Below the pieces are notes generated by a model. That model was not told the DNA's origin. It was given only the letters and a program-made list of their open reading frames with translations, and ran no database searches. Below, one piece after another: positions 34,408 through 42,352 of a stretch of 64,000 nucleotides of DNA. The position numbers were made by a program, and so were the translations under genes. Source of the stretch: Solibacillus sp040274725. Lineage in GTDB: Bacteria; Bacillota; Bacilli; Bacillales_A; Planococcaceae. The DNA is taken from the NCBI GenBank assembly GCA_040274725.1, contig JBEMAQ010000018.1:1-64000 (forward strand). Direction: 5' to 3'. Numbering within the stretch: the first letter of the stretch is position 1; every line of letters begins with the position of its first letter.

Positions 34408-35058
34408 ATGAAATCACCATACACATATTATTATAGTGCACCGGCTGTAACAAATACGAAGCAGCCAGCGATCTTTTTATTACACGGTTTAGGAAGTAAT
34501 GAAAAGGATTTAGTACAGTTAGTCGATAGTTTTAAATCGAGCTGCCATATTTTTGGCTTACAAGGACCAATCGAGCATAAGCCAGGCTATGCGTTCTACA
34601 CATTTAACGAAGAAGAAGGCAAGCCAGAGCGTACGGTATTTGATAAAGTCATCCAATTCACGGAGGCATTTATTGTAGAGGCAATTGAGGAATACAACTT
34701 AGATCCGAAGCAAATTTACATCGTTGGCTTCAACCAAGGTGCTGTCGTGGCTCAGTCACTTGCGATGGTAATGGGTGAGGCAATTCGTGGTACTGCCGGA
34801 CTGAGCGGCTTTATTCCAGAGTTTGTTGCGTTAGAGTATAGCAAAAAAGCAATGGATCACTCGAAAATTTTCATCTCACACGGCACATATGACTATGTGT
34901 ACCCGTACAAATGGGCAGAGCAAAGTGTAGCATTCTTTAATGATTACGGCACGAATGTCACGTTCAAATCGTATGAGGACGGACACGGTGTGACGCCACA
35001 AAACTTGCAAGATTTAATCGCGTTTTTAGCGGAAGATTTACCGACAAACGTAAACTAA
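34408..35058 (+). CDS. Alpha/beta hydrolase (carboxylesterase/phospholipase-like) lacking the Ser nucleophile
   Basis: 216 aa, Abhydrolase_2-type fold. Oxyanion-hole start AIFLLHGLGSNEKDLV; the nucleophile elbow reads IVGFNQGAVVAQS, where this family normally has GFSQG; Asp in ISHGTYDYVYP and His in SYEDGHGVTP complete the rest of a triad. The Asn codon is AAC at the elbow. The protein may thus be inactive, work by another chemistry, or bind rather than cleave an ester. SD AAAGGAG. In an operon with the helical protein upstream. Confidence 0.87.
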   Translation: MKSPYTYYYSAPAVTNTKQPAIFLLHGLGSNEKDLVQLVDSFKSSCHIFGLQGPIEHKPGYAFYTFNEEEGKPERTVFDKVIQFTEAFIVEAIEEYNLDPKQIYIVGFNQGAVVAQSLAMVMGEAIRGTAGLSGFIPEFVALEYSKKAMDHSKIFISHGTYDYVYPYKWAEQSVAFFNDYGTNVTFKSYEDGHGVTPQNLQDLIAFLAEDLPTNVN

Positions 35059-35062
35059 TAAC

Positions 35063-35110
35063 AAGAAGCGCCATTCGCAATTTCAAGCTGCGAATGGTGC
35101 TTCTTTTTTA
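35063..35110. terminator. Terminator between hydrolase gene and EAL gene
   Basis: Stem AGAAGCGCCATTCGCA/TGCGAATGGTGCTTCT with 9-nt loop and T-run (plus strand). Confidence 0.92.
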
Positions 35111-35186
35111 GTAATTTCTTTAGTTATGTGTGCCAACTCCTTGAAATCGCATAGATAGGTCCCTTTAAGCCGTTCGAGCGCTTTTC

Positions 35187-37343
35187 TCACAATAATTTTT
35201 CATTTAAAAGTATAGTCGCTTCTTCTAACGGCATTGGTTTGTAGAAATAATACCCTTGGCCAGTAGGGCAGCCCATCGCCTTGAGCGTTTCGTATTGTTC
35301 GAGTGTTTCAATCCCTTCTGCAATCGCATGCATTTGTAGATTTTTGGCGAGTTGGATAATCGTTTGTACAACAGCATTCATTCCCGGGTCATGCATGGCG
35401 TTGACAAAGCTACGGTCAATTTTAATTTCCGAGAATGGTAGTTGTGGTAAATAGCTCAGAGATGAAAATCCAACGCCAAAATCATCAATCGAGCTTTCAA
35501 TCCCCGCATTTTTGAGCGCCATTAAAATCGCTTTCGCTTTTTTAAAATCAACAAGCTCAATGCTCTCTGTTATTTCAAATTTGATATAGTGAGCAGGCAC
35601 TTGATAAGCTTCAAGCAATGTTAAAAAGTTTTCCGTAAAGGCTTGACCGTAAAAGTGGTCAGGCGAAATATTGACCGCAATCGGCACTGTTTTTAAATTG
35701 TTAGCTAGCCGATTTTGCTGCCATTTTAGAACTTCGCGTAACACGAGTGTATCAATTTCATTAATTTTGCCCGCTTGCTCTGCAATCGGTATAAAGACTG
35801 CGGGTGAAACGTTTCCTAATCTATGCGACTGCCAGCGAGATAATGCTTCAAAGCCTTCAATAGCTAACGTTTCAAAATTAATTTTTGGCTGTAAATGGAC
35901 TGTAAATTCTTTGTGCTCTAAACCGTAGGCAAGCTGATTTAGAACATCCATTTCCTGTTGAATTTCTGAGGTAATCGCGGTGTTGAAAAATGCTGTATTC
36001 GTCCCGCTAGTTGCACGTGATTTCGTTAACGCTAAATCAGCCTCGCGTACACATTGCTCAGCGAGTGATTCTGGGTTAAAAAAGCTAACGCCAATTTTTA
36101 ATGTAATATAAATTTCTTTGTCGTATAGCGTATAGGGCGCCGTCGTTAAATGGTTAATGCGCGACTCGTAAATTTTTATTTGCTCAATCGTCATTTGATG
36201 CGCAATAATTAAAGCTGAATTAGTAAATTTGGCGACAAATTCGTTATTTGCTACATTTGTTTGTTGCAGTCTAGCCACCATTTGTGACAATAGTTCATCG
36301 CCAATGTGACGACCGTATAAATCGACAATATTTGAATATTCACCAGGCTGTAAGATCGCAATAAAGCCGGATGTACCTTGCTCAATCCATTGCTGTAGTA
36401 CTTGATTAAAATAATACATATTCGGGATAGCTGTCGCACTGTCATAATAGGCAAGCTGATGCAACTGTTGCTTTTGCTCAGCATATTTTATCGATAAGGA
36501 AATGAGCTTTGCTAAGGCTTCTAAAAATTGTATTTCATTTTTTTTGAAGGAAATGCTATTTTCAAAAAATAATGTAATGGCACCAATGAGCGCGTTATGT
36601 GTCGATAAAATAGGCATTGTCCAGGCACTTGCAATGACAAATTGCTGCTCTTCAATAAATTGTGGCTCAAATTCCTGTAAAAAGATGCGATGTGATTGTT
36701 CGCCCATTTGTTTGTTAAATTGAATGATTGGATAGCTATTTACAATTTCAGGGGGAAGTGAACCTGATGCTATAAATTCGTATGTAGAATGATTGGTTAC
36801 TAAATGAATCGCACATTTCGTTTGACGTGTAAAAGTAAGCTCGACTTGTTCAGCAATCTGCTGCAAAATACATGCGGTAGTGGTCTGCTGCTCTAGTTGT
36901 TTATAGATTGAACTTTCTAGTGTAGAAAGTGTTTGGTTGAGCAGTTGATCTGTATAATCTTCACAAGTTAAAAAGGCATAGCATGTACACTGCTCGGTAT
37001 CTTTAATCAGGTGAATTTTTAAGTGATTCCAAAAGATTACATCGTTTTTCCCGTAATGAAGAATTGTAAATTTTTCAGAAATCGCATTTTGTAGATGATA
37101 CTGTATTTCAGCCTCTATCTCAGAATTTGTTTTTAAACCGTTTAAAAATGAAATACTTTGTCCAAGCAATTCCCCATCCTTGTAATGTGTAAGTGTTGCA
37201 AATAGTTCATTGTAATAAACGATTGGAAATTCCTCTTTAGTCAAATCGATAATGACAGCACCTGTCATGTATTGATCGCTAAATTGTTTTAACCACGAGA
37301 ATAAATATTCTTGTGATAGGGGCAGCGTTTGATTTGTAAACAA
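35187..37343 (-). CDS. PAS-GAF-GGDEF-EAL cyclic di-GMP phosphodiesterase
   Basis: 718 aa, soluble. PAS-like domain at about residues 25-135, GAF-like domain at 155-290, a GGDEF domain at 295-450 whose signature is lost (AKFTNSALIIA where RxGGDEFxxL is expected), and an EAL domain at 460-715. The EAL domain keeps FEALSRW, AVNISPDHF, FEITES, SIDDFGVGFSSL, IKIDRSFV, AEGIET and QGYYFYKP, so c-di-GMP hydrolysis to pGpG is expected, while the GGDEF part can at most bind GTP and regulate. Start ATG after AAAAGGGGGA. Confidence 0.93.
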   Translation of the reverse strand: MFTNQTLPLSQEYLFSWLKQFSDQYMTGAVIIDLTKEEFPIVYYNELFATLTHYKDGELLGQSISFLNGLKTNSEIEAEIQYHLQNAISEKFTILHYGKNDVIFWNHLKIHLIKDTEQCTCYAFLTCEDYTDQLLNQTLSTLESSIYKQLEQQTTTACILQQIAEQVELTFTRQTKCAIHLVTNHSTYEFIASGSLPPEIVNSYPIIQFNKQMGEQSHRIFLQEFEPQFIEEQQFVIASAWTMPILSTHNALIGAITLFFENSISFKKNEIQFLEALAKLISLSIKYAEQKQQLHQLAYYDSATAIPNMYYFNQVLQQWIEQGTSGFIAILQPGEYSNIVDLYGRHIGDELLSQMVARLQQTNVANNEFVAKFTNSALIIAHQMTIEQIKIYESRINHLTTAPYTLYDKEIYITLKIGVSFFNPESLAEQCVREADLALTKSRATSGTNTAFFNTAITSEIQQEMDVLNQLAYGLEHKEFTVHLQPKINFETLAIEGFEALSRWQSHRLGNVSPAVFIPIAEQAGKINEIDTLVLREVLKWQQNRLANNLKTVPIAVNISPDHFYGQAFTENFLTLLEAYQVPAHYIKFEITESIELVDFKKAKAILMALKNAGIESSIDDFGVGFSSLSYLPQLPFSEIKIDRSFVNAMHDPGMNAVVQTIIQLAKNLQMHAIAEGIETLEQYETLKAMGCPTGQGYYFYKPMPLEEATILLNEKLL

Positions 37344-37468
37344 GTAAATCCCCCTTTTCGGAAAATATATATAAATTATACCAAATACACTATGATTTGG
37401 CGAAATGTTTTATTGCTTTTATTTTTATAGGTATTAAGGAATGCTTTATTTTAGATTTAATAGTAAGA

Positions 37469-37499
37469 AAAAGCATGTTTTATTTAGAATATGCTTTTG
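37469..37499 (-). terminator. Terminator after csbD pseudogene
   Basis: Minus-strand stem AAAAGCAT/ATGCTTTT with T-run beyond it, 16 nt after the csbD stop. Confidence 0.7.
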
Positions 37500-37514
37500 T
37501 TAAAGGTGATTTAG

Positions 37515-37723
37515 TTATTTTGTAGTATCGTCAGAACGATTTAATTTATTTGAAATACCTTCTTTCACATCGCCGACTTTTTCTTGAGCAGTCGCTTTTA
37601 ATTTGTCTGCTTTCCCTTCAGCCTGTAACTTTGGGCATTTGTTACTTCGCCAATCGTTTCTTTTACTTCACCTTTAATTTTATTACCTGTTGCTTTTAAC
37701 TTATCAGAAAACCCACTCGACAT
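37515..37723 (-). pseudogene. csbD: CsbD-family stress protein gene with -1 frameshift
   Basis: Starts with ATG at 37723 after AGGAGG and reads MSSGFSDKLKATGNKIKGEV then KETIGEVTN, typical of CsbD-like small stress proteins. At ~37633-37637 one base appears missing (AATGCCCAAAG); in the shifted frame the protein goes on as PKLQAEGKADKLKATAQEKV and GDVKEGISNKLNRSDDTTK before TAA. Total 209 nt, one short of 70 codons. Either a true pseudogene or a sequencing error in the GCCC run. CsbD proteins are sigma-B-dependent in B. subtilis; no sigma-B promoter was found here. Confidence 0.88.
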
Positions 37724-37865
37724 GACAAAACCTCCTAAGTTTATGAATCTGGTTGTCTATGCTCTTAAACTGTAGGCGTAAACATAGCTTAAACAAAAAA
37801 ATATGCGTACACTTCGAATTTTGTACTTTGCTTTTGAGGGGAGGGGTACACTGTTAACATAAAAC

Positions 37866-37900
37866 GAAACACACCTTTTCATATTTAAAAAGGTGTGTTT
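37866..37900 (-). terminator. Terminator-like hairpin
   Basis: Stem AAACACACCTTTT/AAAAGGTGTGTTT. It lies ~90 nt downstream of the minus-strand gene ending at 37989 and is followed on that strand by CGTTTTATG, so it probably ends that transcript. Confidence 0.6.
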
Positions 37901-37988
37901 CAACTAGTTTAAAAAGAAAATTTAAAGTTTTTACGTTCAAATTAAGCATTAGCACAGCCTGACTTTTTCAGTTGCTTGAGCGCTTTTC

Positions 37989-38387
37989 TTATAATGTTGG
38001 TTGTTCATTTAAAATCACTTTAAAATGAAGTCCTTTAAAGTGGTCGCTGACATCGTGACGAATGCTATCAAGGTCAACAATTGTATTTTTACCTACACAG
38101 CTGGCCAATGTCTCAAGTAGCTCGGAGAAGGCATTTGTAAAAAGGTCGCGCATATGATCAAAATCATTGTTGCGGAAGCTTGAATCAATATCAAAAGCTT
38201 CTACTGAGCTAAGTTGCTTAGAAGCACCCGCGAAACGATCGTCGTAAACCGTATAGCTCTCGTCCGTTAAAATAATAATATGTATCGTATCTTTTGTAGA
38301 TGTGCGTAACTCGATATTTGTTTTATGTTTGCGTACATCTAAGATTTCGTGAATACCATGCTTATGTTTGATGAAAAATAAAGACAT
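37989..38387 (-). CDS. Hypothetical protein
   Basis: 132 aa, soluble, no family recognised. N-terminus MSLFFIKHKHGIHEILDVR, then beta-rich stretches (KTNIELRTSTKDTIHIIILTDESYTVYDD) and a C-terminal helical part with DFDHMRDLFTNAFSELLETLASCVG. ATG 38387 is preceded by TAGGAGGGGA; the open frame extends further upstream but without SD. Its stop overlaps the 13-mer TAAGAAAAGCGCT discussed in findings. Confidence 0.75.
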   Translation of the reverse strand: MSLFFIKHKHGIHEILDVRKHKTNIELRTSTKDTIHIIILTDESYTVYDDRFAGASKQLSSVEAFDIDSSFRNNDFDHMRDLFTNAFSELLETLASCVGKNTIVDLDSIRHDVSDHFKGLHFKVILNEQPTL

Positions 38388-38553
38388 AGTAAATCCCCTC
38401 CTAAAATAAGATTTCAGTTTAAGTATAAAGAGAATGGGATATAAATTCAATAATTTTACAATAATAAGCAATTTTGTGGATAGAAATGGATTTTTTGCGC
38501 TTTTCGTAAATGAATTTGAACAAGTTTCATTTTTCTACCGAATAACAAATACA

Positions 38554-38856
38554 CTATTGCGCAGTATAAACATCATATAAATGATAAAGTACGTCTGTTC
38601 CGGATGGATTTAGCAGCGTATTTTTCTGAAGCATCAATGTAACATACGCATGTTGCTCAACGATTTGTCCATTTTCCAATAATAAATTAATTTCTACCTC
38701 ACCTTCATGCTGAAGCGATTTTTTTATTTCCTCCTCGAATTGCTGCTGTGCAAATAGTCCATTATTTTTCCATATACCTGTAATTTTTAATTGCTTTGTA
38801 TGTTCGTTCGTCATAAAACCACTGCACATCGCGTAAAATAGTTTTAAAGACGTCAT
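38554..38856 (-). CDS. Hypothetical small protein
   Basis: 100 aa at most; no family recognised. KQLKITGIWKNNGLFAQQQFEEEIKKSLQHEGEVEINLLLENGQIVEQHAYVTLML looks like a compact alpha/beta protein. The start is uncertain: ATG 38856 has only AAGGAA 14 nt away, and ATG 38814 (MTNEHTKQ) has no clear SD. It may belong to the same transcript as the gene ending at 37989. Confidence 0.55.
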   Translation of the reverse strand: MTSLKLFYAMCSGFMTNEHTKQLKITGIWKNNGLFAQQQFEEEIKKSLQHEGEVEINLLLENGQIVEQHAYVTLMLQKNTLLNPSGTDVLYHLYDVYTAQ

Positions 38857-39044
38857 TCATTGTAAATGTATGTTCCTTATAGGAGAGCTCTGTCGCACGT
38901 ATGGCGTGAACTTTATGGCAAAGCAATGATTAAAATATTCAAGTTTGGCGAGTAGCGTTTTTTGTCTTGTGATCGTCAAATTGCCTTTTTCTATTGAATA
39001 ATTTCACAAAATCTAAGTAAATAGTAAAAAAACTAAGGAATGTC

Positions 39045-39072
39045 TTGAAATTAAAATATATGGGTATATATA
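39045..39072 (+). promoter_or_regulatory. Sigma-A promoter of the 42-residue gene
   Basis: -35 TTGAAA (39045-39050), 16-nt spacer, -10 TATATA (39067-39072), ~63 nt before the ATG at 39136. Confidence 0.6.
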
Positions 39073-39135
39073 GGAAACACAGCTAATTTGAATTGGTGAT
39101 GCTCGTTAACGTAACTTATGAGAGGATGAGGGCCG

Positions 39136-39264
39136 ATGAAAATTAATGATGATATGTTAGATCGTTTAGGTGTTTATTTTGTGTATCATGAAGTATATGA
39201 CAAGTATGGGATTACGTTTGAAAGCTTCGTAGATCGTTGGGAAAGAGGGATTTTAGACGTATAA
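39136..39264 (+). CDS. Small protein of 42 residues
   Basis: Short gene beginning MKINDDMLDRLGVYFVYHEV and ending VDRWERGILDV. It has a good SD (GGATGAGGG, 6 nt before ATG), a promoter upstream and a bidirectional terminator ~50 nt after it, which support real expression. Acidic and aromatic-rich; no transmembrane segment. No function recognised. Confidence 0.7.
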   Translation: MKINDDMLDRLGVYFVYHEVYDKYGITFESFVDRWERGILDV

Positions 39265-39313
39265 TGATTCGAAATAGTCAATTTACGAATCGAGGATCAC
39301 CAAGTAGTTGTGT

Positions 39314-39352
39314 TAAAAAAAGTGCTCCGAAATCATTTCGGAGCACTTTTTG
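39314..39352. terminator. Bidirectional terminator
   Basis: Perfect stem AAAAAGTGCTCCGAAAT/ATTTCGGAGCACTTTTT; ends the small gene and the converging yqfW-ispG unit. Confidence 0.92.
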
Positions 39353-39367
39353 TATTTTGTAGGATAG

Positions 39368-39937
39368 TTAAAAGTTTCTTTTAATCCAAGCATTTGCTTC
39401 AAGCCAGTTATTCACACGAATGACGTTTGTTGGCGTGGCCTGACGATTGTACGGTGTATCGAATAAAATAACGGGAATTTGGAGTTCCTCAGCGAGCATC
39501 ACAGCATTGTCATGCTTATCCTCGAAGAAAGCCTCAACCGCATGCTTTTTCGCGACATGTATTTTATCATGACTGCCGATTAACTCGATGTGGTCATACG
39601 GAACAGCATGCTCCTCGAACCATTTCATCGTAATATCGTGCACATTTTCACCACGTGCTGAAATGTAGTACAGCTCGTAGTTGTTACGCCAATCGTTTAA
39701 AATCGGCAAAGCATGTGCGGCGAGCTCACTTACCTCATACATCGCGGGCTCGTTCGCCTTAAACCAAGTTTGAAACTCATTACGGTCCACAGGGTACGGA
39801 AAACCACTTAAAAAATCGTATTCCGTAATGTCGGCTAATTGCAGGTTCACATTATATTGCTTATTAATATGTGGGAGCAATGTTGCAGGGCAAGTGACAG
39901 TGCCGTCAATATCAATGCCAAAGCGTGGCTTCATCAT
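39368..39937 (-). CDS. yqfW: HAD-type nucleotidase YqfW
   Basis: 189 aa, 5'(3')-deoxyribonucleotidase-like HAD hydrolase. Motif I FGIDIDGTV with nucleophile Asp, motif II LYYISARGE (Ser), motif III Lys in GSHDKIHVAKKH and acidic EDKHDNA. The substrate is probably a nucleoside monophosphate but is not shown. It begins at the last base of the ispG stop (TAATG), so it is translationally coupled to ispG. Two adjacent ATGs (39937 and 39934) are possible starts. Confidence 0.9.
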   Translation of the reverse strand: MMKPRFGIDIDGTVTCPATLLPHINKQYNVNLQLADITEYDFLSGFPYPVDRNEFQTWFKANEPAMYEVSELAAHALPILNDWRNNYELYYISARGENVHDITMKWFEEHAVPYDHIELIGSHDKIHVAKKHAVEAFFEDKHDNAVMLAEELQIPVILFDTPYNRQATPTNVIRVNNWLEANAWIKRNF

Positions 39938-41052
39938 TAGTTACCTGCATTTGCCGCTGCTTCGGCGTCGATTTTTACCTGCATTTCCGCAGCTAGCTTA
40001 TCGATTTCTTTTTTCAGCTCTTCTACCATTGTCTCCTCAGGCACTTTACGAACGGTTTTCCCTTTCATGAATAACAGACCTTCACCACGTGCACCGGCAA
40101 TTCCGATATCCGCCTCACGTGCTTCACCAGGACCATTTACCGCACAGCCAAGTACAGCTACTTTTAACGGTACTTTTAGCGTTGAGATGTATTCTTCTAC
40201 TTCATTGGCAATTGAAATTAAGTCAATTTCAATACGACCACATGTTGGGCAAGAAATTAATGTTGCCATGTTTGAAGCAAGACCGAATGATTTTAGGAGC
40301 TCACGCGCTACTTTAATTTCTTCTACTGGGTCTGCTGATAATGAAATACGTAATGTATTGCCGATTCCTTTTGACAAAATCGCACCAAGACCCGCCGCTG
40401 ATTTTACCGTACCAGCGAATAATGTACCTGATTCTGTAATCCCTAAGTGAAGTGGGTAATCAAACGCTTTCGACGCTTTTTCATACGCTTCAATGGCTAA
40501 ATTTACGTCTGATGCCTTCATTGATACGATAATATCGTGGAAGTCTAGGTCCTCTAAAATTTTAATGTGGTGAAGTGCAGATTCAACCATACCGTCAGCA
40601 GTAGGGTAGCCGTATTTTTCTAAAATATGGCGCTCAAGTGAGCCAGCATTTACACCAATACGAATTGGAATTCCTTTTGCTTTTGCTGCGTTGACAACAG
40701 CTTCTACCTTTTCACGGCGACCGATATTACCTGGGTTAATACGAACTTTGTCGATTCCGCCCTCGATTGCTTTCAGTGCTAGCTTATAATCAAAGTGAAT
40801 ATCTGCTACTAATGGAATATTAATACGTTTTTTAATTTCTGGAATCGCATCTGCCGCGCGCTCATCTGGTACAGCGACACGTACTAATTGACAGCCTGCT
40901 TCCTCTAAACGAAGAATTTCTGCTACAGTTGCCTCTACATCATGCGTTTTTGTTGTACACATACTTTGTATAAATAATTCATTACTGCCACCAATTGTTA
41001 AATTACCAACACGGACAGGGCGTGTTTTTGAACGGTGAGTTATTTCACTCAT
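39937..41052 (-). CDS. ispG: 4-hydroxy-3-methylbut-2-enyl diphosphate synthase (flavodoxin)
   Basis: Penultimate MEP-pathway enzyme, a [4Fe-4S] protein, 371 aa. N-terminal TIM barrel (SMCTTKTHDVEATVAEI, VADIHFDYKLAL, RINPGNIG) and the C-terminal cluster domain with SCPTCGRIEIDL and VLGCAVNGPGEA, giving three Cys ligands, plus the usual Glu. Works just before IspH, encoded at 15254-16222. ATG after AAAGGAGAGAA. Confidence 0.97.
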   Translation of the reverse strand: MSEITHRSKTRPVRVGNLTIGGSNELFIQSMCTTKTHDVEATVAEILRLEEAGCQLVRVAVPDERAADAIPEIKKRINIPLVADIHFDYKLALKAIEGGIDKVRINPGNIGRREKVEAVVNAAKAKGIPIRIGVNAGSLERHILEKYGYPTADGMVESALHHIKILEDLDFHDIIVSMKASDVNLAIEAYEKASKAFDYPLHLGITESGTLFAGTVKSAAGLGAILSKGIGNTLRISLSADPVEEIKVARELLKSFGLASNMATLISCPTCGRIEIDLISIANEVEEYISTLKVPLKVAVLGCAVNGPGEAREADIGIAGARGEGLLFMKGKTVRKVPEETMVEELKKEIDKLAAEMQVKIDAEAAANAGN

Positions 41053-41130
41053 GTCAATTCTCTCCTTTTCAGGCCATTCGATATGAAGTTAGATGTTTCT
41101 AACTTATTATGTAAGCCGTCACTAACAGCT

Positions 41131-41159
41131 ATTTTATCAGTGTACGATTGCCACGACAA
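41131..41159 (-). promoter_or_regulatory. Sigma-A promoter of ispG-yqfW
   Basis: Minus strand: -35 TTGTCG (41154-41159), 17-nt spacer, -10 TAAAAT (41131-41136), ~80 nt before the ispG ATG. Confidence 0.65.
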
Positions 41160-41169
41160 GGAAGAAACA

Positions 41170-41261
41170 TTAACTTTTTTCAGCATAAGCCCTTTACTGA
41201 GCATAAGTGTGTATGAATGCCAAGTGCGTGCTATTTTGAAATACCCGCTGAAAAAAGTTAA
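41170..41261. repeat. Perfect 15-bp inverted repeat, 62-nt apart
   Basis: TTAACTTTTTTCAGC (41170-41184) and GCTGAAAAAAGTTAA (41247-41261) are exact reverse complements. The enclosed DNA has two copies of GCATAAG but no gene. It lies between yqfZ and ispG, both on the minus strand. Confidence 0.85.
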
Positions 41262-41280
41262 GCCTTTGGTACATAGCACA

Positions 41281-41310
41281 GATTTTTTTCGAGTCCACTC
41301 GAAAAAAATC
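41281..41310. repeat. Perfect 30-bp palindrome
   Basis: Arms GATTTTTTTCGAGT (41281-41294) and ACTCGAAAAAAATC (41297-41310) with a 2-nt centre. It may act as yqfZ's terminator in the minus direction, although no separate T-run follows. A further small hairpin ATTACGC/GCGTAAT lies at 41319-41336. Confidence 0.85.
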
Positions 41311-41344
41311 ATAATGCAATTACGCTAAGGCGTAATGGATTACT

Positions 41345-41674
41345 TCAATCTTTGCATCGATTTTTATTGTTTTCGACGATTGGTACGTAAATAAGTTCCC
41401 CAGCGATGAGTGTTTGTTTTTGTAAATGTGGGTTCAGTTCATAAAATTTCGCCAGTCGCTCAGGGAATGGCATTGGAATGGGAGAGGGGGTCGCGGCGAA
41501 TATACTGTAAATGGTGTCACCTTCAACTAATTTAATGCGCACGGTTCGTTCTACTTGTTGTTCGCACACCTGCGTTTCATAAAAGGTTGTGTGCGTGATC
41601 GCACCTTCCTGCAAATCTATTTTTACAACGTAGCCAATGACTAAACAGGCTATCGCCAGCAGGACATAACGCAA
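41345..41674 (-). CDS. yqfZ: LysM-domain protein, YqfZ-like
   Basis: 109 aa. N-terminal hydrophobic anchor or signal (LLAIACLVIGYVV, residues 5-17), a Cys-containing linker, and a C-terminal LysM module (VRIKLVEGDTIYSIFAA to LIAGELIYVPI, about residues 48-98) expected to bind peptidoglycan. TTG start, 6 nt after GAGGAGGGA; the longer open frame has no SD. Same neighbour (ispG) as B. subtilis yqfZ. Confidence 0.82.
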   Translation of the reverse strand: MRYVLLAIACLVIGYVVKIDLQEGAITHTTFYETQVCEQQVERTVRIKLVEGDTIYSIFAATPSPIPMPFPERLAKFYELNPHLQKQTLIAGELIYVPIVENNKNRCKD

Positions 41675-41724
41675 AAAATCCCTCCTCTCATTTACTATAT
41701 GAAATAAGAAAAAGGATTCATGCG

Positions 41725-42231
41725 CTATTTTTGGATTGGGTATTTCGTTAAAGCGAGTATGACAATGAGCATCGTAATAAAAATACTCATGAGTGTAGTA
41801 AATAAATTTGGCAGTGGGAATAGGGTAAAGGCGATGGTAAGAATGGTTTCCCATGTAATCGCAAATGTTGTCGTACGCCATAGTTGTCGGTATTCACCGC
41901 GGCGTTTCATCGATTTTGTGAGTAAATAGCCGGCATACGCGTAAATACTAATTTTCGTAAAAAGTATGAGCGCGTTCATAATGAAAAGAAAAACAACGGC
42001 AATTGGATAAACTAAAAACTGTAAATCAGCTGCGTAGTCTGTAATTTCGTCATAGGAAAAAATATTTGCCTGTCCGTTTGTTGTAAATTGTCCGAGTGAA
42101 AAGCAAGTCAATAGCAAGATGAGTAAAAAAGCATACTGAATAACTTTGCCAATCGACAAAATCCGGTACGCCGCTAATCTTTTCGGGTGTAGTAAACTAT
42201 CTGTTAACAACTGCATATGTGAAATGTTCAT
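41725..42231 (-). CDS. DUF1189-like membrane protein (YqgB-like)
   Basis: 168 aa. Cytoplasmic N-terminus LLTDSLLHPKRLAAYRILSIGKVIQYAFLLILLLT is the hallmark start of DUF1189 proteins; four probable membrane segments. It is shorter than the ~250 aa usual for DUF1189, with only a small outer loop between TM1 and TM2. Position beside a YqgC homologue supports the YqgB relation. Role unknown. ATG start at 42231; only a modest SD (AAAGGAGC) upstream. Confidence 0.78.
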   Translation of the reverse strand: MNISHMQLLTDSLLHPKRLAAYRILSIGKVIQYAFLLILLLTCFSLGQFTTNGQANIFSYDEITDYAADLQFLVYPIAVVFLFIMNALILFTKISIYAYAGYLLTKSMKRRGEYRQLWRTTTFAITWETILTIAFTLFPLPNLFTTLMSIFITMLIVILALTKYPIQK

Positions 42232-42352
42232 GTATCATTCGTGCTCCTTTTGCAGTATTTTAACATGACTGGAAATCAATTGGTATGGGGGAATCGCAAA
42301 GCTGAATCTTTTTGGCTTGCGAGCCGTATAACTAGAAAAGGAGTGAGACATA

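Noticed and set aside
37744..37800. Possible sigma-B promoter before csbD
   Set aside because: GTTTAA occurs on the minus strand but no GGGTAT-like -10 lies 12-15 nt downstream.
41035..41328. Open frames on both strands between ispG and yqfZ
   Set aside because: They overlap each other, the ispG promoter and the inverted repeats, and have no SD or recognisable sequence.
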